From assembly GCA_020634115.1 (NCBI GenBank), contig JACKCH010000011.1, positions 620,001 through 684,000 of the forward strand: a DNA stretch of 64,000 bases. The letters run 5' to 3'. The notes beneath the pieces were generated by a model, which did not search any database, was not told the DNA's origin, and saw nothing but the letters and a program-made list of their open reading frames with translations. The number at the start of each line of letters is the position of its first letter. Positions within the stretch are counted from its first letter, which is position 1. Origin of the DNA: Anaerolineaceae bacterium (GTDB lineage Bacteria; Chloroflexota; Anaerolineae; Aggregatilineales; Phototrophicaceae). This document shows, piece by piece, positions 9,201 to 17,912 of this stretch. Position numbers and translations under genes: made by a program.

Positions 9201-9366
9201 TCAACCCCGCCTGTACTACACGGCACAGAGCGTTGCTGGCACCCCCCCATGCCTTCAGGTTTCTTGGTAAAGCCTCGATTTCGTGTTACATTTAGCCATC
9301 TTAATGAGCACTTGATTGTGCAAAAGACAATCCTGCATAAAGATATCCAGATGGGGAGAGAGTGTC

Positions 9367-10968
9367 ATGAAAAGATTTTCGCTGCTTGTAGTCTGTTTCG
9401 CAATTCTGCTGCTTATTATCGGGCCGATTTCGGCACAGGGTAACGACATCCTGATTTTCGCAACCGGTACGGATGATCTCATCACCCTTGATCCGGGTCT
9501 GGCCTATGAATCCACCAATCTGACTATCCACCACGCCACCTATGACACGCTCCTGAACGTGGATACCAACGATCTCACGCAGATTGTACCCAATCTGGCC
9601 GAAAGCTATGAGATGTCTGACGACGGATTGACCTACACATTCCATCTGCGCTCCGGCATTACGTTCGCTTCTGGCAACCCCTTTACCGCTGAAGACGTGC
9701 GCTTCTCCTGGACACGTCTCATCAACCTGAAGGGCAATCCATCGTTTTATGCGGACCCCATTGACAGTATTGCTACGCCCGACGATATGACCGTTGTAGT
9801 GACTCTCAAATCGCCGTTCCCGGCATTCCCCGCCGTATTGACTGCGCCGGCGATGAGCATTCTGGACAGCGTGCTGGTTAAAGAACATGGCGGCACCGAC
9901 GCCGCAGATGCCGACCAGACCGACACGGCCAAAGATTGGCTCGACCAGAATTCAGCCGGTTCGGGCCCGTTCATTCTGACTGGCTGGGTGCCCGACTCGG
10001 AAGTGACGCTGGTGCGTAATGATAATTACTGGGGCGATCCGGCGACCTTCTCCGCCGTTACCATCCGTGATGTCAATGACGCCAACACCGCCTTGCAGCA
10101 GCTTGAACGCGGCGATATTGATATTACCGACTATGTTGACCCCGACCTCACGGCGCAAATCCAGGACAATGCGGCGCTGAAACTGGAAATCGGCCAGAGT
10201 CTGAATATCACCTATCTGGCGTTGTCCCCGGGTGAAGGCCCTGGCAGTGATACTTCGGTATCGTGGACAGCCCCATTGTGGGATGTGCGGGTACGTCAGG
10301 CGATTGCCTATGCCATAGACTATGACGGTATCATCAATGGCCTGGCTGCGGGCTTTTCGGACCGACCGGCAGCGATGCTCCCTGTCGGCGTACAGGGGTC
10401 TGACCCTTCAGCCCGGTACGAGCGTGACCTGGATAAAGCCCGTTCACTGCTGGCCGAAGCGGGTTATGCCGACGGGTTTGAACTGACTCTTTCGATCGGG
10501 ACAGGCGCTCCGGCGGGTATCCCCAGTGAAACACTGGCTGCCAAATTCGCCGCTGATCTGGCTGAAGTGGGGATCACCCTCAATATCGAACAAACCCCCA
10601 CATCGAATTTCCTGACCTCCTACCGTGCGCAGGAACTGCAATTCCTGTTCGCTACCTGGACGCCGGATTACCTGGATGCAACCATGTGGTCGGATTATTT
10701 CTCGTACCCGGATACCGGCCCGGCCTATCGTATCCAGTTGAATTCGGAAACCATTGCGAACCTGGCTACCGAGGCGGCGTTTGAGCCTGACCATGCCAAA
10801 CGGACAGAATTGTACAGTCAGTACCAGGCCGCCCATGTTGCCGAGGCCGTGTTTGTGCCGATCCTTCAGCCGCAGTCTATCTATGCAATGCGCACCGACA
10901 TTGAGAATTTCACTTTCAACCCGGTCTACTTCATTGACTTCTACCAAATGAGTCGTGCTGCCGGGTAA
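9367..10968 (+). CDS. ABC transporter substrate-binding protein (peptide/nickel type, family 5)
   Basis: 533 aa from the ATG at 9367, which follows GGGGAGAGAG and begins a clear signal peptide (MKRFSLLVVC, cleavage near ISAQG). The body matches family-5 binding proteins (DppA/OppA type): LDPGLAYESTN near the start, FHLRSGITFASGNPFTAEDV, DNYWG, and VRQAIAYAIDYDGI. It should capture oligopeptides or a similar solute outside the membrane. There is no lipobox Cys in the signal, so anchoring is unclear. The permease genes follow at 11091 and 12106. Confidence 0.9.
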   Translation: MKRFSLLVVCFAILLLIIGPISAQGNDILIFATGTDDLITLDPGLAYESTNLTIHHATYDTLLNVDTNDLTQIVPNLAESYEMSDDGLTYTFHLRSGITFASGNPFTAEDVRFSWTRLINLKGNPSFYADPIDSIATPDDMTVVVTLKSPFPAFPAVLTAPAMSILDSVLVKEHGGTDAADADQTDTAKDWLDQNSAGSGPFILTGWVPDSEVTLVRNDNYWGDPATFSAVTIRDVNDANTALQQLERGDIDITDYVDPDLTAQIQDNAALKLEIGQSLNITYLALSPGEGPGSDTSVSWTAPLWDVRVRQAIAYAIDYDGIINGLAAGFSDRPAAMLPVGVQGSDPSARYERDLDKARSLLAEAGYADGFELTLSIGTGAPAGIPSETLAAKFAADLAEVGITLNIEQTPTSNFLTSYRAQELQFLFATWTPDYLDATMWSDYFSYPDTGPAYRIQLNSETIANLATEAAFEPDHAKRTELYSQYQAAHVAEAVFVPILQPQSIYAMRTDIENFTFNPVYFIDFYQMSRAAG

Positions 10969-10988
10969 CGAAACCACATTGTCTGAAC

Positions 10989-11013
10989 TCCCCATAGGCC
11001 GTACGCCTATGGG
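10989..11013 (+). repeat. CCCCATAGGC hairpin between binding protein and permease
   Basis: A 10-bp perfect stem with a 5-base loop and no T-run. At this place in an importer operon such hairpins can stabilise the 5' binding-protein transcript so that it is made in excess; that role is inference. Confidence 0.5.
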
Positions 11014-11090
11014 GAACTCCCTCTGGTTGTGTCCACAGTGACAAACAACGACCATGACCTGTAGTGGCATACGGACTGGCTGGATAGCTG

Positions 11091-12113
11091 ATGAGTGGCT
11101 TAGGAACGTATATTGTACGAAGACTCTTGCTGGCAATTCCGATGTTATTGGGCATCTCGCTGGCACTCTTCTTGACATACAAACTGGTCGGGATTGACCC
11201 ATTAGTCATGATCGTGGGCGAGCGTGCCATGAATAACCCGGAAATTGTTCAGGCCGCCGTTGATAAATGGGGACTAGACCGCCCCATGTGGGAGCAGTAT
11301 CTCACCTATGTGGGCAATTTCGTCAAAGGGGATCTGGGCAAATCCTTTCTGACACGTCGCCCGGTGCTGGAAGACCTGGCACTTTATCTACCGGCTACCG
11401 TAGAGCTAGCAATTACCTCCCTGCTGTTTGCCACTGTGCTGGGCATACCGATGGGCGTCCTGGGTGGACTGCGCCCCGGCAAACTGTTTGACCGCTTCGG
11501 CTGGACTGTGTCGCTGCTGAATGCCTCGCTGCCGCCTTTCTGGAGTGGGCTGATTGTCCTCTTCGTATTCTACTATCACCTGGGTGTCATGCCCGGCCCA
11601 GGCCGGTTAGACCCCCGCATGGCGAGTCCCCCGCATGTCACGGGACTGTTCACGGTGGATGCGGTTTTAGCCGGTGATGGCGCGACGTTTGCCAGTGCGC
11701 TGCACCACCTGATCCTGCCCACTGTTATTCTGGGCGGCTTCACGCTGGCGCTTGTGCTGCGTATCACCCGTGCCTCAATCATCCAGGAAATGCGTAAGGA
11801 CTATGTGCGTACCGCTCGCGGGAAAGGGCTAGGCGAAACCCGCGTGATTGTCAATCATGCGCTCCGCAACGCGCTGCTACCCTTGATTACCATCCTGGGT
11901 TTAGCCTTTGCCGGGCTGCTGGGCGGCGCAGTGATGACGGAGACGATTTTTGACTGGCCCGGTCTGGGGCAGTACCTGGTACGTGCCGCCAGCCAGCTCG
12001 ATTATCCCGCCATTCAGGGCGGGACGCTGTTAATCGCCATCATTTACATCATGGTAAATATGACGGTTGACATTCTCTATGGGGTTTTGGACCCGCGAGT
12101 ACGCCATGAATGA
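11091..12113 (+). CDS. ABC transporter permease, DppB type
   Basis: 340 aa, six predicted membrane helices, start MSGLGTYIVRRLLLAIPMLL typical of DppB/OppB. The cytoplasmic EAA loop is visible in YVRTARGKGLGETRVIVNHALRN. It pairs with the DppC-type protein encoded immediately downstream (8-bp overlap, ATGAATGA) to form the channel of the importer whose binding protein is at 9367. The ATPase subunits are not in this window. Confidence 0.9.
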   Translation: MSGLGTYIVRRLLLAIPMLLGISLALFLTYKLVGIDPLVMIVGERAMNNPEIVQAAVDKWGLDRPMWEQYLTYVGNFVKGDLGKSFLTRRPVLEDLALYLPATVELAITSLLFATVLGIPMGVLGGLRPGKLFDRFGWTVSLLNASLPPFWSGLIVLFVFYYHLGVMPGPGRLDPRMASPPHVTGLFTVDAVLAGDGATFASALHHLILPTVILGGFTLALVLRITRASIIQEMRKDYVRTARGKGLGETRVIVNHALRNALLPLITILGLAFAGLLGGAVMTETIFDWPGLGQYLVRAASQLDYPAIQGGTLLIAIIYIMVNMTVDILYGVLDPRVRHE

Positions 12114-12996
12114 GACTTCGTATTCTGCGAAAATGCCCACCACTCAGGCTGTTCCGAAGGTGAAAGACGGGCGTGCCGCCTGGCTCTTGGGGCATATCAG
12201 GCACTACCCGATGCTGTGGCTGGGACTCATCATGCTGGTATTCTGGGGGTTAGTGGTCATATTCGCAACGGTGATTGCGCCGTATGACCCGTTGGCACAG
12301 TCGCTGGACACCCGTTTGAGTCCGCCATCAGCGGAGCACCTGTTTGGGACTGATGAACTGGGACGCGATATTTTCAGCCGGGTGGTCTACGGGGCGCAGA
12401 TTTCGCTGCCCGCATCCTTCGGCGTGGTGCTCGTATCCGTCGCCATCGGCAGTATGCTAGGGGCGCTGGGTGGATTCATGGGCGGGATTGTTGACAACAT
12501 CATTATGCGCTTTGCGGATGTCACGCTGGCTTTTCCGTCGGTCGTACTGGCGCTGGCGATCTCCGCGTTTCTGGGGCCTAGCCTGACCAATGCGGCGATT
12601 GCAGCGGTGATCGTCCTGTGGCCGGCCTATGCCCGGCTGATGCGATCTCAGGTGATGGTCATCCGCTCGTATGACTATATTGTGGCAGCGCGTTCGCTGG
12701 GGGCACGTGAATATGGCATTTTGCTCCGGCATGTTTTGCCCAATAGCTGGACTCCGATCATCATCACGGCAGCGCTCGATATTGGCGGCATTATCCTGCT
12801 GGTATCCGCGCTGAGTTTCCTGGGACTGGGCGTGTCGCCGCCCACGCCGGAGTGGGGCGCGATGATCTCGATGGGGCGGACGAAGTTTTACCAGTGGTGG
12901 CTGGCGACCTTCCCCGGTTTAGCTATTCTGCTGGTGATTCTGGCGTCCAACCTACTCAGTGAAGGGCTGCGGGAGTGGCTTGACCCGAATTATTAG
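12106..12996 (+). CDS. ABC transporter permease, DppC type
   Basis: 296 aa from the ATG at 12106, which overlaps the end of the DppB gene. It has the DppC N-terminal region (DPLAQSLDTRLSPPSAEHLF, then GTDELGRDIFSRV), six membrane helices and the EAA loop YIVAARSLGAREYGILLRHV, ending EGLREWLDPNY. It is the partner permease of the peptide-type importer. A terminator at 13017-13050 closes the operon, so no ATPase genes are attached and they must be encoded elsewhere. Confidence 0.9.
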   Translation: MNETSYSAKMPTTQAVPKVKDGRAAWLLGHIRHYPMLWLGLIMLVFWGLVVIFATVIAPYDPLAQSLDTRLSPPSAEHLFGTDELGRDIFSRVVYGAQISLPASFGVVLVSVAIGSMLGALGGFMGGIVDNIIMRFADVTLAFPSVVLALAISAFLGPSLTNAAIAAVIVLWPAYARLMRSQVMVIRSYDYIVAARSLGAREYGILLRHVLPNSWTPIIITAALDIGGIILLVSALSFLGLGVSPPTPEWGAMISMGRTKFYQWWLATFPGLAILLVILASNLLSEGLREWLDPNY

Positions 12997-13016
12997 GTAT
13001 AAGGAATATAGAATCA

Positions 13017-13050
13017 GCAGGTCGCTGTACACCAAGCGGCCTGCTTTTTT
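13017..13050 (+). terminator. Rho-independent terminator of the importer operon
   Basis: GCAGGTCGCT pairs with AGCGGCCTGC (one G-U pair) around an 8-base loop and is followed by six T. Confidence 0.85.
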
Positions 13051-13158
13051 GTGGGGTTAGGGCTGTGAAATGTGGTCATTTCAGGCTAAAAATGAAAGCA
13101 TATAATATGTGATATATGTAGTGATTTCGAGTATCCAAAATCACCGCCTGGAGGTCAC

Positions 13159-14202
13159 ATGTCCCACGCGCATCTCACCCCATCCCCGGCCACCAGCGCC
13201 GCCATCTTGCTGCCCGATGACGCCAACAAAGACACCCGCTCCCGCCTGAAGCGGTTCAGTACCTGGCTCGATACGACCGGGCGACCCTGGCACGCTCCTG
13301 ACCTGGCCGCCTACCGCGATGCCTTACGGACGCAGGGACTGTCGCCCATCAGCGTCCGCGCTCACCTCGCCACCGTGCGCGGACGGTATGCCGCCCTGCT
13401 GAAAGACCCGGCGGTGCTGGATCGTCTTGAAGCCGCCGCCTATGCCGCCTGCCTCGCCGAGGGTTTTGAGCCGAATCCGGCCAATATCCAGGCCGCCGTC
13501 GGACGGCTGACCGGACGCATCCAGAATGCGATTCATCCTGACGCCGCGCCGATGACGGTCATCACCCGCCAGGATCGCCCCGATGACGAAACTGTGCGCC
13601 TGACTGCTGCCCAGGCCAGCGCGCTGCTGGCTGCGCCCGGCGTGGACGCCCTCCTGGGGCTGCGCGATACTGCCTTGATCGCCTTGATGCTGTGTACCGG
13701 AATCCGCGAAGCCGAATTGGTGGCGCTGGATGTGCCTGATCTGCGGCAAAGGCTGGGCGGCACGCTGGCGCTACATGTCCGCGACGGGAAAGGCGCAAAG
13801 GAGCGCCTCATCCCCTATGGCGATCTCGATTTCGCACTGGTCATTGTCGAGGCCTGGCTGCGTCGGGCAGCAATCACGGTGGGGCCGGTGTTTCGCGGCT
13901 TCTATAAAGGCGGGTGGCACATCCGAGATGGGCGGCTGCATGTCCGGGCCATCAATCAGGTGATGGATCGTTATCCGATTGTGGTGGACGGCATCCAGCG
14001 GACGGTCAACCCGCACGACCTGCGCCGGACGTATGCGCGGCGGCTGTATGAGGCGGGTGTCGACTTACTGGCGATCCAGCAGAACCTGGGCCACGCCGAC
14101 CACAAGACGACTGAACTCTACATCGGCAGGCTCGATGTGGGAGCGCGGAAACCCCCAGCGTTGTATACGTTTGACCTGGGGATGCTGCGGCAGAGTCGGT
14201 AA
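13159..14202 (+). CDS. Tyrosine recombinase (XerC/XerD-like phage integrase family)
   Basis: 347 aa from an ATG preceded by TGGAGGT. The N-terminal SAM-like core-binding domain covers about residues 20-125 and the catalytic domain about 155-345. The catalytic signature is present: Arg in GIREAEL, HDLRRTYARR (His-x-x-Arg), the later His in LGHADHKTTELYIG and the nucleophile Tyr there. It stands alone between the importer terminator and the archaellum cluster. No attachment site is obvious. It may be a relic of an integrating element or a housekeeping-type recombinase; its neighbours give no other phage genes on this side. Confidence 0.85.
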   Translation: MSHAHLTPSPATSAAILLPDDANKDTRSRLKRFSTWLDTTGRPWHAPDLAAYRDALRTQGLSPISVRAHLATVRGRYAALLKDPAVLDRLEAAAYAACLAEGFEPNPANIQAAVGRLTGRIQNAIHPDAAPMTVITRQDRPDDETVRLTAAQASALLAAPGVDALLGLRDTALIALMLCTGIREAELVALDVPDLRQRLGGTLALHVRDGKGAKERLIPYGDLDFALVIVEAWLRRAAITVGPVFRGFYKGGWHIRDGRLHVRAINQVMDRYPIVVDGIQRTVNPHDLRRTYARRLYEAGVDLLAIQQNLGHADHKTTELYIGRLDVGARKPPALYTFDLGMLRQSR

Positions 14203-14667
14203 TTCCACAAATGACGACCACGTCTCACAGGGCTCTTCATAGGGACTAAAAACGACACTCAGGGAACGGCCGTGTCTACATGCCGTGCCGAGAATTGAAA
14301 CTCAGGTATAAGCGGACGATCACGAAAGTATCCTGCAAATATCGTTAGCTACCTGATTGGTTCATCACATGGTGTAGCTACCCTCCGTGTAGATGTTAAC
14401 GTCTGAACAATCCAGAATGCTTTTTGAAATATAAACACGACCAGACGGCATCTGAGTCTGTTGCACAGGCTATGCGGGTAGATCAAGCGAGAATCGAATA
14501 CATAGAAACCGAAGATTTTGTGAAATAAATACGTTTTTCCAAATCTTAAGTGTTGGTTTTAGAGTTGCGGTATAACATCAAATTAACTTCATCGCCATTC
14601 AAAATCAATTTGTCGTTGATGAATGAATGACAACAGTTAATCAACCTTAAGGAGCTACACACACATC
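14203..14667 (+). other. Gap upstream of archaellin; holds a 41-codon Xre-like fragment and the arlB leader
   Basis: At 14403-14528 a short frame without ATG reads TASESVAQAMRVDQARIEYI followed by ETEDF, which resembles the helix-turn-helix core of Xre-type regulators and is probably a remnant. The rest is AT-rich and should hold the arlB promoter: a TATAAC box lies at about 14571, but I see no convincing -35 element at the right distance. AAGGAG at about 14648 is the arlB ribosome-binding site. Confidence 0.35.
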
Positions 14668-15249
14668 ATGTTTCATAAAAACAACCTCCACAAAGACCAA
14701 AAAGGCCAGACCGCTCTCGAAGCAGCCATCATCCTAATCGCCTTCATTGTCGTCGCATCCGTATTCGCCTTCGTTATTCTCTCCGCCGGTTCGGCTTCCA
14801 CCGACAAGAGTGAAGAAGCTATTTACTCCGGTCTGGAAGGTGTCCAGTCCTCCATGAGCATCAAGGGCGCGATTATCGCCGAAGGTGCCGCCGGTGCGGT
14901 CAGCGATGTCGTCTTCACGGTTTCATTGGTTGCGGGTGGCGAACCAGTTGATATGACCGATACGTCCGGCAGCGCCAACGTGGTCGTGATTGGCTATCGG
15001 GATGGCGCGCAGTTTGAGAGCAATATGCCCTGGACCGTGAACTGGATCGTGAACAATGACGGTGGCACCGCCGATAACATGCTTGAAGATGGTGAGCTGG
15101 CCGAAGTGACCGTTGACCTGAGTAGCCTGGGGACCGCGCTGGCCGCCAACACCGAATTCACACTGGAAATCAAGCCACCGACGGGTGCCGTCCTGAACGT
15201 GAGCCGCAACACGCCCGCCGCCATCGAAGCCGTCATGGAATTACGCTAA
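14668..15249 (+). CDS. arlB: Archaellin (archaeal-type flagellin, ArlB/FlaB)
   Basis: 193 aa. The N-terminus is a class III signal peptide: a short basic leader ending QKG, cleavage predicted before QTALEAAIILIAFIVVASVF, so the mature protein has Glu at +5 and the long hydrophobic helix that forms the filament core. The next stretch (STDKSEEAIYSGLEGVQSSM, then SIKGAIIAEG) matches the conserved archaellin N-terminal region, and the C-terminal part is a beta-sandwich. One N-x-S sequon (NVS) lies near the C-terminus. It is the filament subunit, the first gene of the cluster, and has a strong AAGGAG site. The archaeal match is to the most diagnostic part of the family, so I am confident. Confidence 0.93.
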   Translation: MFHKNNLHKDQKGQTALEAAIILIAFIVVASVFAFVILSAGSASTDKSEEAIYSGLEGVQSSMSIKGAIIAEGAAGAVSDVVFTVSLVAGGEPVDMTDTSGSANVVVIGYRDGAQFESNMPWTVNWIVNNDGGTADNMLEDGELAEVTVDLSSLGTALAANTEFTLEIKPPTGAVLNVSRNTPAAIEAVMELR

Positions 15250-15341
15250 ACACAGGAATTATCAGGGGAGAGCGGGACAACGACAGTGTGTTGCCCGCCT
15301 CTCGGCCACAACCAGAGCAGCTTAACAATCAGAAACTACCC

Positions 15342-15446
15342 GGCACGGTCAAGCCCAACTTACACAATCCTTCGGTCTTATCGGCTCATGATCGAGCCAA
15401 GACACCCGCCCCACTCACTTGACCGTGCCAGTGGGGCGGTTTTTAT
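15342..15446 (+). promoter_or_regulatory. Possible attenuator between arlB and the motor genes
   Basis: GGCACGGTCAAG (15342-15353) is perfectly complementary to CTTGACCGTGCC (15418-15429), and the latter makes up almost the whole loop of the terminator at 15406-15446. A small hairpin (GGCTC 15383-15387 with GAGCC 15394-15398) lies between. The long pairing would hinder the terminator stem, so the RNA could switch between reading through and stopping. Pairings are seen; switching is inference. Confidence 0.5.
15406..15446 (+). terminator. Rho-independent terminator after arlB
   Basis: A perfect 10-bp stem (CCGCCCCACT 15406-15415 with AGTGGGGCGG 15430-15439), a 14-base loop, then TTTTTATT. It would make archaellin mRNA more abundant than motor mRNA. 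Confidence 0.85.
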
Positions 15447-15479
15447 TCAAGGTCGAGCGGGATTTGAAAGGCACTCAAG

Positions 15480-16253
15480 ATGGATCTCGAAAAACGGGTA
15501 CAACAACTTGAAGAAGAGTTGGAAATCCTGAAGCATCAAATCCAGACGACCTTGCTGGATATTCAAGAACAACTACTGACGAACACCTATCCGTCCTTGC
15601 GGTCAGAGAATCCCCCATCTCCGCCGAACCCGAATCCCCCGTCTCAGCCGGTCATGACCTATACCCCGCCACCGGTCGAACCCAACTATACCCCGGTTGA
15701 AGCGGCCCCGGTCAACGTGCGAAAGGTATGCCTGGATGATCTCACGTCACCAAATCCTGCCCCTGAGCAGTCCCATCCGATTGTGGAAGAAGAGCAGTAT
15801 CAGGATATCGATATGCAGGAATACCGGCGATGGGTCAAGCGCAATATCCGTGAGGTCGGCCTCAAAGAAACCCGGAATATGATCCGTGGCTATGCGCAAG
15901 AAGGGCTTTTACAGCCACAAGTCCGGGATGAATTGCTCCAGGTTGCAGCCCAATACGCCAGCAAAAGCGCCAAAGCGACTCAGCGCAAACCAGCACCTCG
16001 AAAACAGGCTGCTCCGGCCAGGTCAGCGGTAGCTCCCCAGCGCCAGTCCGTGAAGATGACAACTCCGGTATATACGCAGTCAGATGATATCACTCAGCCC
16101 AACCGCAGCCAGATATTCCCTACCCCTGAACCCATCTACGAAAAAAGGGGGGATGAAATGAACGACGCCAGCAGCAACCTCATTTTACGGCTGATGGCGG
16201 GTGTTCAAAATGCCGGCGCCGGTGTGAAATGGAGCAAGAAGAAAGATGGATAA
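15480..16253 (+). CDS. Putative ArlD/ArlE-like cytoplasmic archaellum protein
   Basis: 257 aa. Residues 1-40 are a coiled coil (MDLEKRVQQLEEELEILKHQ), followed by a Pro-rich spacer, then a helical block at about 104-160 (EYRRWVKRNIREVGLKETRN, then MIRGYAQEGLLQPQVRDELL) that resembles the FlaD/FlaE domain, whose hallmark is a basic helix followed by a short segment ending in a conserved helix. An Ala/Lys/Pro linker and a short conserved-looking C-terminal tail follow. In Euryarchaeota ArlC/D/E form the switch complex that links the motor to chemotaxis signals. The position between archaellin and stator genes supports this; sequence similarity alone is weak. It overlaps the next gene by 8 bp. 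Confidence 0.55.
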   Translation: MDLEKRVQQLEEELEILKHQIQTTLLDIQEQLLTNTYPSLRSENPPSPPNPNPPSQPVMTYTPPPVEPNYTPVEAAPVNVRKVCLDDLTSPNPAPEQSHPIVEEEQYQDIDMQEYRRWVKRNIREVGLKETRNMIRGYAQEGLLQPQVRDELLQVAAQYASKSAKATQRKPAPRKQAAPARSAVAPQRQSVKMTTPVYTQSDDITQPNRSQIFPTPEPIYEKRGDEMNDASSNLILRLMAGVQNAGAGVKWSKKKDG

Positions 16254-16758
16254 GACGATCACCACCGCGCTTTTAATTGTCATCAGCATGGTGATGGCAC
16301 TTATGCTGTTCAATACCGCCTACCCGGCCATCATTGAGGGTGGCGACGCAATCAGCAGCATGGCGAATCGCACCGAAGACCGGATGCGCAGCCAAGTGTC
16401 GGTGATTCACGCAGCGGGCGAACTGGATAGCAGTGGGTGGTGGCAGGATGCGAACGGCAACGGCGATTTTGAGGTCTTTATCTGGGTGAAGAATGTCGGT
16501 TCAACCCGCATCACCGCGTTGGAACAAATGGACGTGTTTTTCGGGCCAGAAGGCAATTTTGCCCGTATCCCCCACCAGACTGAATCCGGTGGGAGCTATC
16601 CGTACTGGACGTGGGAAATCGAAAACGCCGCCGAGTGGGTCCCCACCGCGACGCTGAAAATCTCCATTCATTACCTGCTGCCCCTTTCGCCGAATCGCTT
16701 TTTCGTCAAGATCGCCATTCCGAACGGCGTTTCCGACGACCTTTTTATGAGCATGTAA
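16246..16758 (+). CDS. ArlF/ArlG-family archaellum stator-like protein (ArlF by gene order)
   Basis: 170 aa. A single N-terminal membrane helix (ITTALLIVISMVMALMLFNT) is followed by an external beta-sandwich with FEVFIWVKNVGSTRITALEQ, the sort of core strand seen in FlaF/FlaG proteins, and no catalytic residues. In archaea ArlF and ArlG form the stator in the periplasm-like space, ArlF binding the S-layer. Which of the two this is cannot be settled from sequence; archaeal order (F before G before H) suggests ArlF. It overlaps the ArlD/E-like gene and is 3 bp from the next gene. Confidence 0.7.
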   Translation: MDKTITTALLIVISMVMALMLFNTAYPAIIEGGDAISSMANRTEDRMRSQVSVIHAAGELDSSGWWQDANGNGDFEVFIWVKNVGSTRITALEQMDVFFGPEGNFARIPHQTESGGSYPYWTWEIENAAEWVPTATLKISIHYLLPLSPNRFFVKIAIPNGVSDDLFMSM

Positions 16759-16761
16759 ATT

Positions 16762-17898
16762 ATGGAAACCGTACTCGTCACCATCATTGTGCTGTTTGTC
16801 ATCCTGTTTGCGGTGCTGACCTTAACCCAGGTCTCCATCGTGATGCAGGACAACATCGCCTTCTCCCGTCAGGAAATGGAAGCCCGGTGGATCGAACAGG
16901 CGCAAACGCACCTGCACGTGGTGTCCGCCTATACCGCTGATGGTGGCTCGGTCATCTCCCTGGTATTCAATAATGACGGCAGCAGTAAGCTGTCAGACTT
17001 CAACCAGTGGGATGTCATCATCCAATATTATGACGACAGCGACCCCGCCGGGTATCACACCCGCTGGCTGCCCTACTCGGATATGGGGTTGAGCGACAAT
17101 ACTTGGGATGTCGCGGGAATCTACCTGGGGGAGTCGCTGGAACAGCCCGAAATCTTTGAACCCCAAATCCTGAATCCTGGTGAAACCATTGCGCTGCAAG
17201 CCCAGGTCTTACCACTGGCGGCTCCCGGTTCAGCCATCCAGGTCGTCTTAGCCATGCCATCCGGCAGCGGCACTTCATCGGTATTCACGGCCAATATCCC
17301 CCCGGAACTGCTGACGAATGCGCCCTTAACCCTCGCCAGTGGGGGCAGCAAAGCCATCGAAAACACACTGCTGGAGGCTGTTGACGACGATGATCCGGCG
17401 GATGGCTTGATCTATACCGTGCTGGTTCCCCCGGAACAAGGGACGCTTAACCTGGGCGATACCTTCACCCAGACCGATATTGATAGTGGTACGCTGGTCT
17501 ACACCCACACTGGCACTGGTGGCGACAGTTTCCAATTCACGGTTTCTGATGGCAAAGATACCAGCGAAGCGTACACCTTCACGATTAATGCCAGCGAGCC
17601 ACCCGTGCTGACTGCGAACACACCCGTCATTGTTGCAACCGGCGGGATGGGCTGGTTCGGTGCAGGGGTGCTGGAAACCGACGATCCCGATGATGATCCC
17701 GCCAATCTGGTCTACACCATCACCATCCCGCCGACACAGGGCAACCTCAGCCTGGGGGACAGCTTCACCCAGGAAAACATTGACAATGGTGAATTGATTT
17801 ATACCCACACGGGTACGGGCAGTGACAGCTTTGAGTTCACGGTCTCGGATGGTGAAACGACCATTGGCCCGTTCACCTTTACCTTCACGGTGTACTAG
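16762..17898 (+). CDS. ArlF/ArlG-family stator-like protein with two CSPG/cadherin-like repeats
   Basis: 378 aa. The first ~190 residues look like a FlaF/FlaG-type protein: an N-terminal membrane helix (VLVTIIVLFVILFAVLTLTQ) and a beta-sandwich (SVISLVFNNDGSSKLSDFNQ and on). The rest is two ~90-residue repeats, each with D-D-P-A, a Y-T-I/V-P-P-x-Q-G-x-L-x-L-G-D block, T-Q-x-x-I-D-x-G and YTHTGTGxDSFxFTVSDG, which is the CSPG/cadherin-like fold used in cell-surface adhesion. Archaeal ArlF/ArlG are short (about 140-170 aa), so this is an extended form. The added repeats could fix the stator to the cell wall or an S-layer; that is inference. Confidence 0.7.
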   Translation: METVLVTIIVLFVILFAVLTLTQVSIVMQDNIAFSRQEMEARWIEQAQTHLHVVSAYTADGGSVISLVFNNDGSSKLSDFNQWDVIIQYYDDSDPAGYHTRWLPYSDMGLSDNTWDVAGIYLGESLEQPEIFEPQILNPGETIALQAQVLPLAAPGSAIQVVLAMPSGSGTSSVFTANIPPELLTNAPLTLASGGSKAIENTLLEAVDDDDPADGLIYTVLVPPEQGTLNLGDTFTQTDIDSGTLVYTHTGTGGDSFQFTVSDGKDTSEAYTFTINASEPPVLTANTPVIVATGGMGWFGAGVLETDDPDDDPANLVYTITIPPTQGNLSLGDSFTQENIDNGELIYTHTGTGSDSFEFTVSDGETTIGPFTFTFTVY

Positions 17899-17912
17899 CG
17901 AGGGACAGGACG

